Shown: positions 34,580 to 44,381 of the stretch, piece by piece | How positions within the stretch are numbered: the first letter of the stretch is position 1 | How the letters are laid out: each line of letters opens with the position of its first letter | From: Algoriphagus sp. | Lineage (GTDB): Bacteria > Bacteroidota > Bacteroidia > Cytophagales > Cyclobacteriaceae | Length of the DNA stretch: 52,374 bases | Reading direction: 5' to 3' | Assembly (NCBI RefSeq): GCF_029254265.1 | Contig: NZ_JAQWXX010000050.1 | Location: forward strand, 1-52,374 | Program-made: the position numbers and the translations under genes | Notes under the pieces: generated by a model | Databases searched by the model: none | Told to the model about the DNA's origin: nothing | The model's input: the letters and a program-made list of their open reading frames with translations, nothing else

Positions 34580-35768
34580 ATTTCTCAAACAGTCCAATTG
34601 ACCCTCCTACCCAATCTTTATCCTTATTGAATTTGACGCCGATCATTTCCCCTTTACTGAGTCTGACAAGGTTGCATACAAAGGTCGGTTTGATGTCTTC
34701 TTCAGGCCAAAGTGCTAAAATCCGAACTTCCACTTTTACATTCCCGTCGGGCGAATGGATAACAGGTTCATAATGAACCTTCTTTTGAAGAATATAGAGA
34801 TCTTTTTGAGTAACTTTTGCAATATCCTCTGGAGTAACATTAAAAACCACACCGGAACCTGAGAATGAAAAAAGAGGCTTCAGAACGTAATTTTCGAGAT
34901 CATCAGGAATTTGCTCCAGCTCACTTAGCAGTATCGTCTCAATAAAATATTTTCCTTCAAGATATGGGAGAATGTATTTAGAAATTCTTGTGTACCAGTT
35001 TGGATGACCAGCCCATTCCACTTCGAGTTCATCCTGAAAACTGAATTGGAGTTTAAGATCCTTTCTTAAGTTCAATTCGTCAAAAATAACCCGGTTATAT
35101 ATTCGCTTCACTTGAATTTTTTCACCTTTTTCATCTAAATAAAAAAGTTTCTTTTCTTCCTTTATCAGTTCAGTCACACAGACTAAAGGGATACCTAAAT
35201 CTTTTCTACAGTAGTAAAAATCGATTTTCGTATTCTGCTTTTCGGGTTCAATTTCCAAAAGGATCACTTCAGAAGGATGGTGTCCCATAAGAATTACTTT
35301 TCTAAGCAGATCAAGGTAGTTTTCTTCAGTTATTCCTTCAAAAAAGGGCGTCATATCCTCCAAAAAAGGATAATGCGCTTTTAATTTTTTGAAAAGATTT
35401 TCCTGAAAATTGAAAATAGATGGAAACCCTTGAACCTCGATAAGTTTAGGAATGAGTTCACCATTTTCAGAACAAATCCCAAAATCGATTGCCAAAAATT
35501 GGGTATGTCCATCCTCATCGGGAACGTTGGTATTCAAATCAATAGCCCGCTGGGTTATTGATTTAAAGTCCTTCCTTCTAATAAAATCAACAACTTGATG
35601 GCTAGCCTCAATTAATTGATCTCTAAGCTCGGAAGGAATAAAAAAAGGGGTTTCTGCGATTCTAAAAGTGGGCAAATAATCAAAATCAGATGCGATATCC
35701 TTTAGAAGGGATTGATACCTTTCATTGGTAAACTCACTGTTGAATTTATCTCTTCTTGCGCTGATCAT
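34578..35768 (-). CDS. ATP-grasp-like ligase, last gene of amidoligase operon
   Basis: 396 residues. The central and C-terminal parts look like an ATP-grasp fold: PKLIEVQGFPS (about 119-129), ENYVLKPLFSFSGSGVVFNV (about 291-310), LYILQKKVHYEPV, VEVRILALWP, and a Gly-rich end GVKFNKDKDWVGGSIGLF. No exact family name is offered; glutathionylspermidine-synthase-like enzymes are the nearest comparison. It overlaps the amidotransferase gene by ATGA. Probably ligates an amino or amine group to a carboxylate (inference). Confidence 0.65.
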   Translation of the reverse strand: MISARRDKFNSEFTNERYQSLLKDIASDFDYLPTFRIAETPFFIPSELRDQLIEASHQVVDFIRRKDFKSITQRAIDLNTNVPDEDGHTQFLAIDFGICSENGELIPKLIEVQGFPSIFNFQENLFKKLKAHYPFLEDMTPFFEGITEENYLDLLRKVILMGHHPSEVILLEIEPEKQNTKIDFYYCRKDLGIPLVCVTELIKEEKKLFYLDEKGEKIQVKRIYNRVIFDELNLRKDLKLQFSFQDELEVEWAGHPNWYTRISKYILPYLEGKYFIETILLSELEQIPDDLENYVLKPLFSFSGSGVVFNVTPEDIAKVTQKDLYILQKKVHYEPVIHSPDGNVKVEVRILALWPEEDIKPTFVCNLVRLSKGEMIGVKFNKDKDWVGGSIGLFEK

Positions 35769-36622
35769 ACTAGATTCAAAAGTTGAGACTTTTTGACCCT
35801 CTGGATAGAATTTTCCAGAAAATTAGGTATCAGGGTTTCATTGGTTTTGAAAATCTTATCCTCATCAACCAAGTGCTCTATCATCGCTCTAAATTTTGCT
35901 TTTCCCTTGGAAGCAATAATTTTCTCCTTTACCTCAGTCTTTTTCAAATGATTTAAAAAACTTATTGGGTCTGCCTCTGGATGAAATTGAGTACCTACCA
36001 TCTCATCTGAAAATCGAATAGCCATAATCGCCCGCTCGTATTGAACATGGTCTCGGATTTTCTCGAGAGCTAAGATTTTTGCACCAAGCACCTTAAACTT
36101 TTTATGGTCAGGTTGAACCACTTGATAATCTCTGGAATCTACCGCCCAGAAAGGATTATCTAGATTTTGAAGCATACGGTCTTGCTTTCCTTCAGCTGTT
36201 TTGTGAACAGACATTACTCCGAAAGATGTGGATTTCCGCTTGGTCAATTGCCCTAAACCAAAATGCTTGCAGGCCATTTGAAAAGAATGACAGATTAAAA
36301 GGATGTACTTTTTATGATTATGGTTTTGATTCCAAATCCAAATTTGATCTAAAAAATCAAAATACTTCAAATCCCAATTCCCATCACCTTCCAAAGGATT
36401 GCCTGGACCTCCAGTCGAAATATAAATATCAAAATCTTGAACATCAGGAAGTTCTGACTTCCCTCTTACATCAAATACTTTATAATTAAGTTGACTTTCA
36501 AATCTACCGATAATATCCTTTATACAGCGCATACCTTGATTCGGCTCGCCATCATACATATCTAATATCGCCAGATTTAATTTCTTCTTTCCCACTTCGC
36601 TTGTTGGTTTATTTTTGTACAA
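35765..36622 (-). CDS. Class I glutamine amidotransferase
   Basis: 285 residues. The triad is visible: Cys about 111 in LLICHSFQMA, His about 214 and Glu about 216 in GTQFHPEAD. The oxyanion segment is STGGPGNPLEGD. It would release ammonia from glutamine for a partner synthetase, yet no synthetase domain is fused. Its neighbours are two ATP-grasp-type ligases and a GCS2 ligase, so the ammonia may serve amide formation there. The gene begins 15 bp after the GCS2 stop and overlaps the next gene by 4 bp. Confidence 0.88.
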   Translation of the reverse strand: MYKNKPTSEVGKKKLNLAILDMYDGEPNQGMRCIKDIIGRFESQLNYKVFDVRGKSELPDVQDFDIYISTGGPGNPLEGDGNWDLKYFDFLDQIWIWNQNHNHKKYILLICHSFQMACKHFGLGQLTKRKSTSFGVMSVHKTAEGKQDRMLQNLDNPFWAVDSRDYQVVQPDHKKFKVLGAKILALEKIRDHVQYERAIMAIRFSDEMVGTQFHPEADPISFLNHLKKTEVKEKIIASKGKAKFRAMIEHLVDEDKIFKTNETLIPNFLENSIQRVKKSQLLNLV

Positions 36623-36637
36623 AAGTAATATCTGGGA

Positions 36638-37756
36638 TTATATCCCCTGAGTAAACTTTGAAGTAATTAAGTCTACCACTTTTGTCAAATCTCCAGTTTC
36701 TTCAAAAACAGCCAGCTGTTGATCAGCACCGGTCCCATTTTTCAAAATTTGATGGACATAGTCGATTTCGTTTCTACTTCCCAACTCATCCACCACATCA
36801 TCAATGAAATCAAGAAGTTCGAAGATTAACTCAGGAGTAGGCACTTCTATTTTTTTTCCAAAGTCAATCAATTTTCCTTCAATGCCATTACGGGCAGCTC
36901 TAAACTTATTTTCTCGAATCAAGGCAATTCGATAGATATTAAAACTAGTATTACTCATCAGCAACTTGTAGAGTTTAGCCACAACTGCCTGAATGATAGC
37001 TACGATACAAATAGTCTCATCAACCGTAAGGCACATATCACAAATACGAAATTCGATCGTACTGAAGAACGGGTGAATTCTTAAGTCCCACCAGATTTTT
37101 TTTGGATTATCGATGCAATTGGTCTTAACCAAGGTCTCCAAATAATTATCATAAGACTGGACTGAATCGAAATATTCAGGTAAGCCTGTTCTAGGAAATT
37201 TCGCAAAGATTTTGGCCCTAAATGCTTTAAAGCCAGTATTTCTACCTTCCCAAAAGGGTGAATTGGTCGTCAACGCATAAATATGAGGAAGAAAATAGCA
37301 AGCCTGGTTCATCAACTGAAGGGCAGTATCTCTATTATCTATTCCCACGTGGACATGCAGACCAAAAATCAGGTTTGACCTCGCAATGTCTTTCAATTCG
37401 TCAACAATATTATGATAACGAGGGTCATCAGTAATCTCCTGGTCTTGCCATCTCGAGAATGGATGTGTGCTTGCAGCTCCTACCAAAAGACCCTGGTTAC
37501 CGGCCAATTCTGAGATCTTATTTCTCAGAAAAGACACTTCTTTCCGCGCTTCTGCAACATTTTGGCAAATATTAGTCCCTACTTCAACGACAGATTGATG
37601 CATTTCTGCCTTGACTTGCTCATGCAAGGAAATCTTTCCACCTTCCACGATCTTTGACATGTGAGATCTAAGATCTCTGGTAACAGGATCAATAATTTGA
37701 TACTCTTCCTCCACTCCAAGGGTAAATTGCGGAAGTTTCTTCAAAAGTGCAGTCAT
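36638..37756 (-). CDS. Carboxylate-amine ligase (GCS2/YbdK family)
   Basis: 372 residues, usual YbdK length. Motifs: GVEEEYQIID (about 14-23), AEMHQSVVEVGT (about 50-61), LHVHVGID (about 133-140), WWDLRIHPFFSTIEFRICD (about 222-240). The glutamine-synthetase-like fold couples an amine to a carboxylate with ATP; the classic member makes gamma-glutamylcysteine. It lies 19 bp after the ATP-grasp gene in a tight operon, which indicates a dedicated pathway rather than glutathione synthesis. Confidence 0.92.
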   Translation of the reverse strand: MTALLKKLPQFTLGVEEEYQIIDPVTRDLRSHMSKIVEGGKISLHEQVKAEMHQSVVEVGTNICQNVAEARKEVSFLRNKISELAGNQGLLVGAASTHPFSRWQDQEITDDPRYHNIVDELKDIARSNLIFGLHVHVGIDNRDTALQLMNQACYFLPHIYALTTNSPFWEGRNTGFKAFRAKIFAKFPRTGLPEYFDSVQSYDNYLETLVKTNCIDNPKKIWWDLRIHPFFSTIEFRICDMCLTVDETICIVAIIQAVVAKLYKLLMSNTSFNIYRIALIRENKFRAARNGIEGKLIDFGKKIEVPTPELIFELLDFIDDVVDELGSRNEIDYVHQILKNGTGADQQLAVFEETGDLTKVVDLITSKFTQGI

Positions 37757-37775
37757 GGTTTCTTAAGGGATAAGA

Positions 37776-38732
37776 TTAGAATCTTTTGGAATCAGCGATT
37801 GAGTCACGCATGAAGGTTCCCCAAGTTAAATTCGTTTTTCCGGGTTTCTGAGCCTTGGCGTAGCTTATTGCCATTTTTGCCGCTTCTTCTACTACCCAAT
37901 CAAAATTTTCCTGTCCTACAGAATTCACATCTGCATCTGGTGCTGGATTTCCAAAATCAATAGCGTAAGGAATTCCATCTTTCACCGCAAATTCAACGGT
38001 ATTGAAATCATATCCTAATCCCTTGCATAGACGAATGGTATAATCTTTAATAGTGGCAAGAAGCTTTTTAGAGGAAGGTGGACGATCTACCACATAGCGA
38101 AGGTGATGTGGATTTCGAGGTTCATAAGGCATAATTTTGACAGCCTTGCCTCCTAAACAATACACTCTAAAATACTCCTCAAAAACAATTTCTTCCTGCA
38201 GTAACATCACCAACTGCCCAGTTTGGGGATGAGTCTTAAAAAACTCTTCTTTGTCTTCCAGTCGATAAACATTCTTCCAGCCTCCACCTGCATAAGGCTT
38301 CATGTAGGCTGGAAAACCTACATATTCAAAAATCCCTTCCCAATCCAAAGGAGCCTTTAAATTTCTAAATGATTTAGAAGTCGTATCATCGGGGTGTTTT
38401 GCAGAAGGCAAAATCACAGTTTTTGGAAGGGGAACCCCAAGTTGATCAGCTAACGCATTATTAAAAAATTTATCATCTGCACTCCACCAAAATGGATTAT
38501 TGATAACTGCAGTACCAGTCAATGCGGCATTTTTTAAATACGCTCTGTAGAACGGTACATCTTGAGAGATCCGATCGATAATTACAGCATATTCAGAAAG
38601 TTTATTCTGGATAACCTTATCTATCTGTACAGCTTCGGCAATTATTCCCTTTTCAGCCTTTTGATTAACTCTATCTATAAATGCTTGGGGAAATGTATCC
38701 TCCATGCCGAAAAGTATTCCAATTTTTTTCAT
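37776..38732 (-). CDS. ATP-grasp ligase (RimK/D-Ala-ligase-like)
   Basis: 318 residues. ATP-grasp motifs are clear: DDKFFNNALADQLGVPLPKT (about 86-105), PAYMKPYAGGGWKNVY (about 141-156), LLQEEIVFEEYFRVYCLGG (about 177-195), and the metal ligands in TVEFAVKDGIPYAIDFGNPAPD (Glu about 247, Asp about 259, Asn about 262). These enzymes join a carboxylate to an amine through an acyl phosphate. Second gene of the five-gene operon, 21 bp after the esterase. Confidence 0.87.
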   Translation of the reverse strand: MKKIGILFGMEDTFPQAFIDRVNQKAEKGIIAEAVQIDKVIQNKLSEYAVIIDRISQDVPFYRAYLKNAALTGTAVINNPFWWSADDKFFNNALADQLGVPLPKTVILPSAKHPDDTTSKSFRNLKAPLDWEGIFEYVGFPAYMKPYAGGGWKNVYRLEDKEEFFKTHPQTGQLVMLLQEEIVFEEYFRVYCLGGKAVKIMPYEPRNPHHLRYVVDRPPSSKKLLATIKDYTIRLCKGLGYDFNTVEFAVKDGIPYAIDFGNPAPDADVNSVGQENFDWVVEEAAKMAISYAKAQKPGKTNLTWGTFMRDSIADSKRF

Positions 38733-38753
38733 AACAAACTGATATTTTAAGAA

Positions 38754-39467
38754 TTAATTAAATTTTATTCTACTCAAATAGTGGGGAAACATTTCTTTCC
38801 AAACCGGCCAATCATGATTTTGATTTTGCCGTACATCCAGCCAATGTCTCACTCCTTTCGATTTGAGAGTTTCGTGTAATTTTAAGTTCGCATCGAAACA
38901 GATATCCCAGTTGGAAGTTCCCAAAACGATATCCATTTTCCAAAGCTCCTGATCATTTAATCCAGGAAGATATTCCAAAGGACTGTTGTAATAAATATCA
39001 TCATGCTGATAGCCGTCCATAAAATCACGAATATCAAATGCTCCTGACATACTGAAGCAATGGCTTACATAACCTGGATGTCTAAAAGCAAAATTCACGG
39101 CATGATACCCTCCAAAACTACATCCTGCCACTACCACTTTTGCAACTGAGGTATTCAGTCGAATTCGCTCTACAATCTCATGACAAATCATTTTATCATA
39201 TGCGACATGGTTCTGAATTCGCTGATGAGGATGAATATTTTTGTTGTAAAAACTATCCGCATCGTTACTTTCAGGACAATATATCTGGATTAAACCCTGC
39301 TCAATATACCATCTGGCTGATTCAATTAATCCCATATCACGGTTCTCATGAAAAGAGCCCTTTGAGGTGGGGAAAACCACTACGGGATAACCAGCATGGC
39401 CAAAACGAAGCATTTGGACATCCCGCTGAAGATGAGGGGAAAACCATTTAAAATACTCCTCTTTCAT
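38754..39467 (-). CDS. Esterase (PF00756-like), first gene of amidoligase operon
   Basis: 237 residues from the ATG at 39467, where the conserved MKEEYFKWFSPHLQRDVQMLRFGHAGYPVVVFPTS begins; an in-frame ATG at 39512 adds 15 residues. The nucleophile elbow is GCSFGGYHA (Ser about 113), with a His in NHDWPVW near the end. There is no signal peptide, so it acts in the cytosol. In this operon it could release a product from a carrier or hydrolyse an ester or peptide intermediate. Expected first gene of the transcript. Confidence 0.85.
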   Translation of the reverse strand: MKEEYFKWFSPHLQRDVQMLRFGHAGYPVVVFPTSKGSFHENRDMGLIESARWYIEQGLIQIYCPESNDADSFYNKNIHPHQRIQNHVAYDKMICHEIVERIRLNTSVAKVVVAGCSFGGYHAVNFAFRHPGYVSHCFSMSGAFDIRDFMDGYQHDDIYYNSPLEYLPGLNDQELWKMDIVLGTSNWDICFDANLKLHETLKSKGVRHWLDVRQNQNHDWPVWKEMFPHYLSRIKFN

Positions 39468-39578
39468 AAGACTATAGGGTGTAGTTATTTTAACCGTTGA
39501 ATTAGGCCTCAAAGGTCTTACTATTTTGCTTTAAAGCCAAAGAAGATAAGAAATACCTCCAATGATTCAATGGCTTTC

Positions 39579-40082
39579 CTAAAGCAAGCCCTGCCTTTCA
39601 TGCGAAAAAATCTTTTTCAAAGCTCCTATCAGACTTAAGGCGACCATAATTCCCACAAATACCCATTTTGTACTCGTGAAAAAAGAGGCGCCAAATCCTA
39701 AAAAGGGAGAATAGTCAGGGAAAATTTGAATCATACTGTAAATCATCAAATTCTCAAAAAAATCAAAAACTAATACACCAACGCAAACTAGTCGAACTTG
39801 AGAACCTTTCCATAAAAAATTAAATAGCTGAATAAACAGAAGGGTGTATATCAACATATAAGGAATATCAAAAATCAAAAGACATTTTAGATAATCCTTC
39901 CTCATCTCTTCTCCCATAATATCAAGTGCTTGATAAGCATCGGAAGCAGAATAGGCAAATTTCAAATCCAATACTAAACTTGGAGGCATAGTTTGCTTCA
40001 ACATCATATTGAAAAAAACAAAAAGGCAAACTAATAGAACAATACTTCGCCCACTTAAATTTAAACTAGAATTCTTAGCCAT
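39579..40082 (-). CDS. Small integral membrane protein, unknown function
   Basis: 167 residues with four hydrophobic helices (about 10-28, 68-86, 94-112, 130-150). No family recognised and no catalytic motif seen. It lies 66 bp upstream of the esterase ORF on the same strand, so membership of the amidoligase operon is possible but unproven. The stretch between it and the carbonic anhydrase (139 bp) is very AT-rich. Confidence 0.65.
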   Translation of the reverse strand: MAKNSSLNLSGRSIVLLVCLFVFFNMMLKQTMPPSLVLDLKFAYSASDAYQALDIMGEEMRKDYLKCLLIFDIPYMLIYTLLFIQLFNFLWKGSQVRLVCVGVLVFDFFENLMIYSMIQIFPDYSPFLGFGASFFTSTKWVFVGIMVALSLIGALKKIFSHERQGLL

Positions 40083-40221
40083 GATTTTACTTAAAAAATT
40101 ATATAAAAAATTAAAATATTATTATTCCAAAGTTACTCGAAAAATCCTTTAATAAAAATGAAATACGATAAAAAGACTACATTAAACAAAAAACATAATT
40201 CAAAAATGATTTTTTTGTATT

Positions 40222-40731
40222 TTACTCAAACCAGGCAGCATACATCGGATAGTTTGTTGCAGTTCGAGAAATCACTTCCTCCATCTCTGGGCTGATTTCC
40301 TTCACCCTTTTTGCCGGCATCCCTGCATAAATAGAATTCGATTCAACTACAGTATTAGCAAGCACAACCGCTCCTGCCGCTATTATGGAGTTGGAATGAA
40401 TTATAGCACCATCCATCACGATTGCACCCATCCCGATTAAAACCCGATCATGTATGGTGCAGCCATGGACTACCGCATTGTGGGCTATAGAAACCTGATT
40501 ACCAATAAATGTTCCGGCTTTTTTATAAGTGCAATGAATCACTACCCCATCCTGAATATTTGTTTCATTCCCAATTCGGATTTCATTTACATCGCCCCGG
40601 ATGACGGCATTAAACCACACAGTACAATTCTCTCCTAACTGAACGTCTCCTACTATGGTAGCATTAGGCGCAATCCAACAGGAAGATGGGATTAATGGAC
40701 TTATCCCATTTACAGGAAGTATACAGCTCAT
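40222..40731 (-). CDS. Gamma-carbonic-anhydrase-like hexapeptide repeat protein
   Basis: 169 residues forming a left-handed beta-helix of hexapeptide repeats (IAPNATIVGDVQLGENCTVWFNAVIRGDVNEIRIG onward). Metal-ligand histidines of gamma carbonic anhydrases are present in VVIHCT and SIAHNAVVHGC. A trimer with zinc or iron at subunit interfaces is expected. Often annotated YrdA/PaaY-like; real carbonic anhydrase activity is not certain. Confidence 0.9.
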   Translation of the reverse strand: MSCILPVNGISPLIPSSCWIAPNATIVGDVQLGENCTVWFNAVIRGDVNEIRIGNETNIQDGVVIHCTYKKAGTFIGNQVSIAHNAVVHGCTIHDRVLIGMGAIVMDGAIIHSNSIIAAGAVVLANTVVESNSIYAGMPAKRVKEISPEMEEVISRTATNYPMYAAWFE

Positions 40732-40801
40732 ATGTTCATTTTTTTAAGAGGTTTAAAAGGATTTATTCGAAATTAATTTTTTTCTTAATCAGGTGAACTT
40801 T

Positions 40802-40809
40802 TATTTTTG
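40802..40809 (+). promoter_or_regulatory. Likely -7 element for the YceI gene
   Basis: TATTTTTG matches TAnnTTTG about 50 bp upstream of the ATG at 40859. The base triplet 19 bp upstream is TTT rather than TTG, so the promoter is only a partial match. Confidence 0.4.
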
Positions 40810-40858
40810 ATTTCAGTTGTATGTCTATACATCTAATGTTCAAACCAATAAAAGCACA

Positions 40859-41581
40859 ATGAAACTAGTAAAATTATCAGGATTATTCCTTGCAACTGCA
40901 CTGATCACTTTCGCATGTAGCCAACCTTCAACTGTAGAAACATCTGAAGCTCAAGAAGTAGCCGCCACTGAAGGGAAAACTTTAACAATTGATCAAACTT
41001 CAACACAAATTGGCTGGAGAGGATACAAGCCAGCTGGACAGCACTTTGGAAAAATTCCCGCGACAGAAGGAATGCTTGCTGTAAATGGTGGTGATATTAC
41101 AGGTGGAAAATTCACTTTTGACATCACCGGTTTGAAGATCGAAGACATGCAAGAAACTGAAGAGAACTACGGTAAACTTTGGGGGCATTTACAATCTGCA
41201 GATTTCTTTGATGCTGCAAATCACCCTACTGCTTCTTTCGAAATTACCAGTGTAGAAACTTTCGGTACAACTGACGTGATTTCTGACCAAGAAGAATTTT
41301 CTACAGATAACACACCTAAGTCTGCAACTTCACTCAGCCCTGAAAACCCTACTCATTGGATCAGTGGTAATCTGACTATGAGAGGTGTGACTAAAAACAT
41401 CAAATTCCCAGCTTCTGTAAAAATGGAGAACGGAGCCGTACTAGCTAAAGCAGGATTCAACATTGACAGAACAGCTTGGGGTCTAGCTTACGGAGACGAG
41501 GCAACTGCTGTTGATAAAGCGAAGGATCAATTTATCTACAACACAGTATCATTAGAGCTTGACTTAAAAGCTTCTGAATAA
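40859..41581 (+). CDS. YceI family lipoprotein
   Basis: 240 residues from the ATG at 40859, which begins the lipoprotein signal MKLVKLSGLFLATALITFAC with Cys 20 as the lipid site; the frame extends 14 codons upstream without a signal. The YceI domain (about 40-235) has TSTQIGWRGYKPAGQHFGKI, GGKFTFDITGLKIEDM, HLQSADFFDAANHPTASFEITSV and GNLTMRGVTKNIKFPA. YceI proteins bind isoprenoid or polyene lipids in the envelope. Monocistronic with its own terminator. Confidence 0.92.
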   Translation: MKLVKLSGLFLATALITFACSQPSTVETSEAQEVAATEGKTLTIDQTSTQIGWRGYKPAGQHFGKIPATEGMLAVNGGDITGGKFTFDITGLKIEDMQETEENYGKLWGHLQSADFFDAANHPTASFEITSVETFGTTDVISDQEEFSTDNTPKSATSLSPENPTHWISGNLTMRGVTKNIKFPASVKMENGAVLAKAGFNIDRTAWGLAYGDEATAVDKAKDQFIYNTVSLELDLKASE

Positions 41582-41602
41582 TAAATTCAAATATTCTTAA
41601 TG

Positions 41603-41635
41603 AAAGAGGGATTCAAATGAATCCCTCTTTTTTTT
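41603..41635 (+). terminator. Terminator after YceI gene
   Basis: AAAGAGGGATTC (41603-41614), loop AAAT, GAATCCCTCTTT (41619-41630) and a T run form a perfect 12-bp stem. Confidence 0.92.
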
Positions 41636-41713
41636 GATTCAAAATGCTTTTTAAAATTATGATGGAGATTTACTTAGATTTGATTTAGCTCAAATCAACC
41701 ATTTTAAGCACTG

Positions 41714-42829
41714 ATGCAAAGTCTTGACCAAGCTTCTTCTAATCCAATCATTCACTCAATCAAGAAAATCATCCATGTAGATATGGATGCTTTTTATGCC
41801 TCAGTGGAACAACTGGATCATCCTCAATGGCGAGGTAAGCCACTTGCGGTAGGTGGAAGTGAAGTCAGAGGAGTTATCGCTGCGGCAAGTTATGAGGCCA
41901 GAAAATTTGGAGTTTATTCAGCTATGTCCTCCGTACTCGCAGTCAAAAAATGTCCACAGTTGATTTTTGCAAAACCAAGATTTGACAGGTATAAGGAAAT
42001 CAGTCTTCAGATACGTGAGATTTTTTATGAATATACCGATCTGGTTGAGCCTCTTTCCCTTGATGAAGCATTTCTCGATGTAACTGAAAATAAAAAAGAA
42101 CTTAGATCTGCTATTTTAATTGCAAGGCAGATTCGAGAAAAAATTAAAGAAAAAACAGGTTTAAACGCATCTGCGGGAGTTTCTTACAATAAATTCTTAG
42201 CTAAAACCGCCTCTGATCTCAATAAGCCAAACGGGCAAGCCGTGATCTTGCCGGAAGATGCAGAGGACTTTTTGGAAAAGCTTCCAATTGGTAAATTCTT
42301 TGGAATTGGAAAAGTGACAGCTGAAAAGATGAAATCCCTAGGAATTCATAACGGGGCAGACCTAAAGCAATTTTCACTGCAGTTTCTTATTAAAAAGTTT
42401 GGCAAATCAGGCCTTCACTATTTCAATATCGTCCGGGGAATTCATCTCTCGGAAGTACAACCACATCGAATTCGTAAATCAATTAGCGCAGAAAACACTT
42501 TTAATCAAGATTTGATCGAGGCTGAAGATTTGAAAAAAGCTCTGGTAGAAATAGCAAATGAATTGATCCGAAGGGTGGAGAAAAGCGGAATAAAGGGTCG
42601 GACAATTACTTTGAAAATTAAATTCTCAGATTTCACCCAACAAACCAGAAGTCGTACAGTAGAGCAGTACCTACCACAAACGGAAATTCAAAACCTCGCT
42701 TTTGAACTTTTGGAACAAGAAAAGATGCCTTTAGCCGTTCGGCTTCTAGGACTTGGCCTTTCGAACCTTAACAATACAGATGATCAGCAGTTTTTCGGTG
42801 AGCAGCTAAAAATACCATTTGAACAATAG
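41714..42829 (+). CDS. dinB: DNA polymerase IV
   Basis: 371 residues, typical Y-family length. Catalytic motifs: IIHVDMDAFYASVEQ (first Asp near 24), SYEARKFGVYSAMSS, and EPLSLDEAFLDVT (Asp-Glu pair near 120). The helix-hairpin-helix (IGKFFGIGKVTAEKMKSLGI) and little-finger domains follow. Translesion polymerase that extends damaged or mismatched ends. The start at 41714 gives the 18-residue N-terminal lead common in Bacteroidota. No LexA-type box seen upstream. Confidence 0.95.
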   Translation: MQSLDQASSNPIIHSIKKIIHVDMDAFYASVEQLDHPQWRGKPLAVGGSEVRGVIAAASYEARKFGVYSAMSSVLAVKKCPQLIFAKPRFDRYKEISLQIREIFYEYTDLVEPLSLDEAFLDVTENKKELRSAILIARQIREKIKEKTGLNASAGVSYNKFLAKTASDLNKPNGQAVILPEDAEDFLEKLPIGKFFGIGKVTAEKMKSLGIHNGADLKQFSLQFLIKKFGKSGLHYFNIVRGIHLSEVQPHRIRKSISAENTFNQDLIEAEDLKKALVEIANELIRRVEKSGIKGRTITLKIKFSDFTQQTRSRTVEQYLPQTEIQNLAFELLEQEKMPLAVRLLGLGLSNLNNTDDQQFFGEQLKIPFEQ

Positions 42830-42902
42830 CGAAATAAAACAGAAAAACTTCTGCCATTTTGTCGCATTTTGTTAATTTCGCCACTCGAATTTGTAATTCC
42901 CC

Positions 42903-44381
42903 ATGAATAACTTAATAAAGGATATCGATATCATCTCAGCAGAAGAAGCACAAGCCTGTAACTTCAAAACTACCGTAGATGAGAGTACCGGTAAAAACAG
43001 AAAACTTTACATCGAAAGCTATGGCTGTGCGATGAATTTCTCAGATTCTGAGATCGTCGCTTCCATCATGAAAGAAAATGGATTTGATACCACATCAGAC
43101 TTCCACCAAGCAGATGTAATTTTCCTCAATACTTGCTCAATTCGAGAAAAAGCTGAGCAAACTGTCCGAAAAAGATTGACGGTCTTCAACAAAGCAAAAA
43201 AGAAAAAGCCAGAGATGACTATTGGTGTTTTGGGTTGCATGGCCGAGCGATTGAAAGAGAAATTACTTGAAGAAGAAAAGGTCGTTGATATTGTGGTAGG
43301 TCCTGATGCCTATAGAGATCTTCCCAACTTGATCAATATTGCTGAAGATGGGCAGAAAGCAGTAAATACTTTTCTTTCACGTGAAGAGACCTATGCTGAT
43401 ATCGCCCCTGTCAGACTCAATTCGAATGGTGTCTCCGCATTTATTTCTATCATGAGAGGATGTGACAATATGTGCTCCTTTTGTGTAGTGCCCTTTACTC
43501 GGGGAAGAGAGCGCAGTCGTGATCCGCACTCAATAGTAGCGGAGGCTCATGATCTTTTTAACAAAGGCTACAAAGAAGTGACGCTGTTAGGACAAAATGT
43601 GGATAGCTACAAATGGTCAGCGGAGGAAAACAACAAAGCAAGGTTGAATAAAAAGGAAGAGGAAATCAGTGAAGTGGTAACCTTTGCCAATCTTTTGGAA
43701 ATGGTCGCACAGGTAAATCCTATGCTCAGAGTGAGGTTTTCTACTTCTCACCCTAAAGACATCACTGATGATGTGCTGTATACCATAAAAGCCTACAACA
43801 ATATCTGCAAATACATTCACCTTCCAGTTCAAAGTGGTAATTCCAGGATTTTAGAGATGATGAATCGAACCTACGATCGGGAGTGGTATCTGGAGCGGGT
43901 AGCAAAAATTCGGGAAATACTTGGAGAGGAATGTGGTATCTCGTCTGATATGATCACTGGATTTTGTTCCGAGACAGAAGAGGAGCATCTGGACACGCTA
44001 AGTCTGATGGATTTGGTGAAATATGATTTCTCTTATATGTTCTACTATTCCGAGCGTCCCGGAACTTTGGCGGCCAAGAAATATGAAGATGATATCCCTT
44101 TAGAAATCAAAAAAAGAAGACTAGCTGAAGTGATCACCAAGCAAAGTCAGCTCTCCCATGAACGAAATAAACTGGACCTTGGAAAAGAGCAAGTAATTCT
44201 GCTGGAAGGCACTTCCAAAAAATCTCAGAATGAATTAAAAGGGAGAAACTCAGCCAATAAAATGGTCATTGTGCCAAATGGTAATTATCAAAAAGGAGAT
44301 TATCTCAAAGTCAGAATCACAGATTGTACTACCGCTACCCTCTTCGGAGAAGTGTTGGAAATAAATCCCGCTTCAATATGA
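42903..44381 (+). CDS. miaB: tRNA-2-methylthio-N6-dimethylallyladenosine synthase
   Basis: 492 residues. The N-terminal MTTase domain has the three cluster cysteines (about C42 in [14 protein letters not shown]78 in [12 protein letters not shown]112 in LGCMAERLK). The radical SAM motif is [21 protein letters not shown] (C187, C191, C194). A TRAM domain ends the protein. It methylthiolates i6A37 in tRNAs reading UNN codons. First gene of an operon with the sigma54 activator, overlapped by 4 bp (ATGA). Confidence 0.96.
   Translation: MNNLIKDIDIISAEEAQACNFKTTVDESTGKNRKLYIESYGCAMNFSDSEIVASIMKENGFDTTSDFHQADVIFLNTCSIREKAEQTVRKRLTVFNKAKKKKPEMTIGVLGCMAERLKEKLLEEEKVVDIVVGPDAYRDLPNLINIAEDGQKAVNTFLSREETYADIAPVRLNSNGVSAFISIMRGCDNMCSFCVVPFTRGRERSRDPHSIVAEAHDLFNKGYKEVTLLGQNVDSYKWSAEENNKARLNKKEEEISEVVTFANLLEMVAQVNPMLRVRFSTSHPKDITDDVLYTIKAYNNICKYIHLPVQSGNSRILEMMNRTYDREWYLERVAKIREILGEECGISSDMITGFCSETEEEHLDTLSLMDLVKYDFSYMFYYSERPGTLAAKKYEDDIPLEIKKRRLAEVITKQSQLSHERNKLDLGKEQVILLEGTSKKSQNELKGRNSANKMVIVPNGNYQKGDYLKVRITDCTTATLFGEVLEINPASI

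Noticed and set aside
44324..44377. Extended start for the sigma54 activator
   Set aside because: The extra 18 codons lie inside miaB and have no domain content; ATG 44378 overlaps the miaB stop by ATGA.
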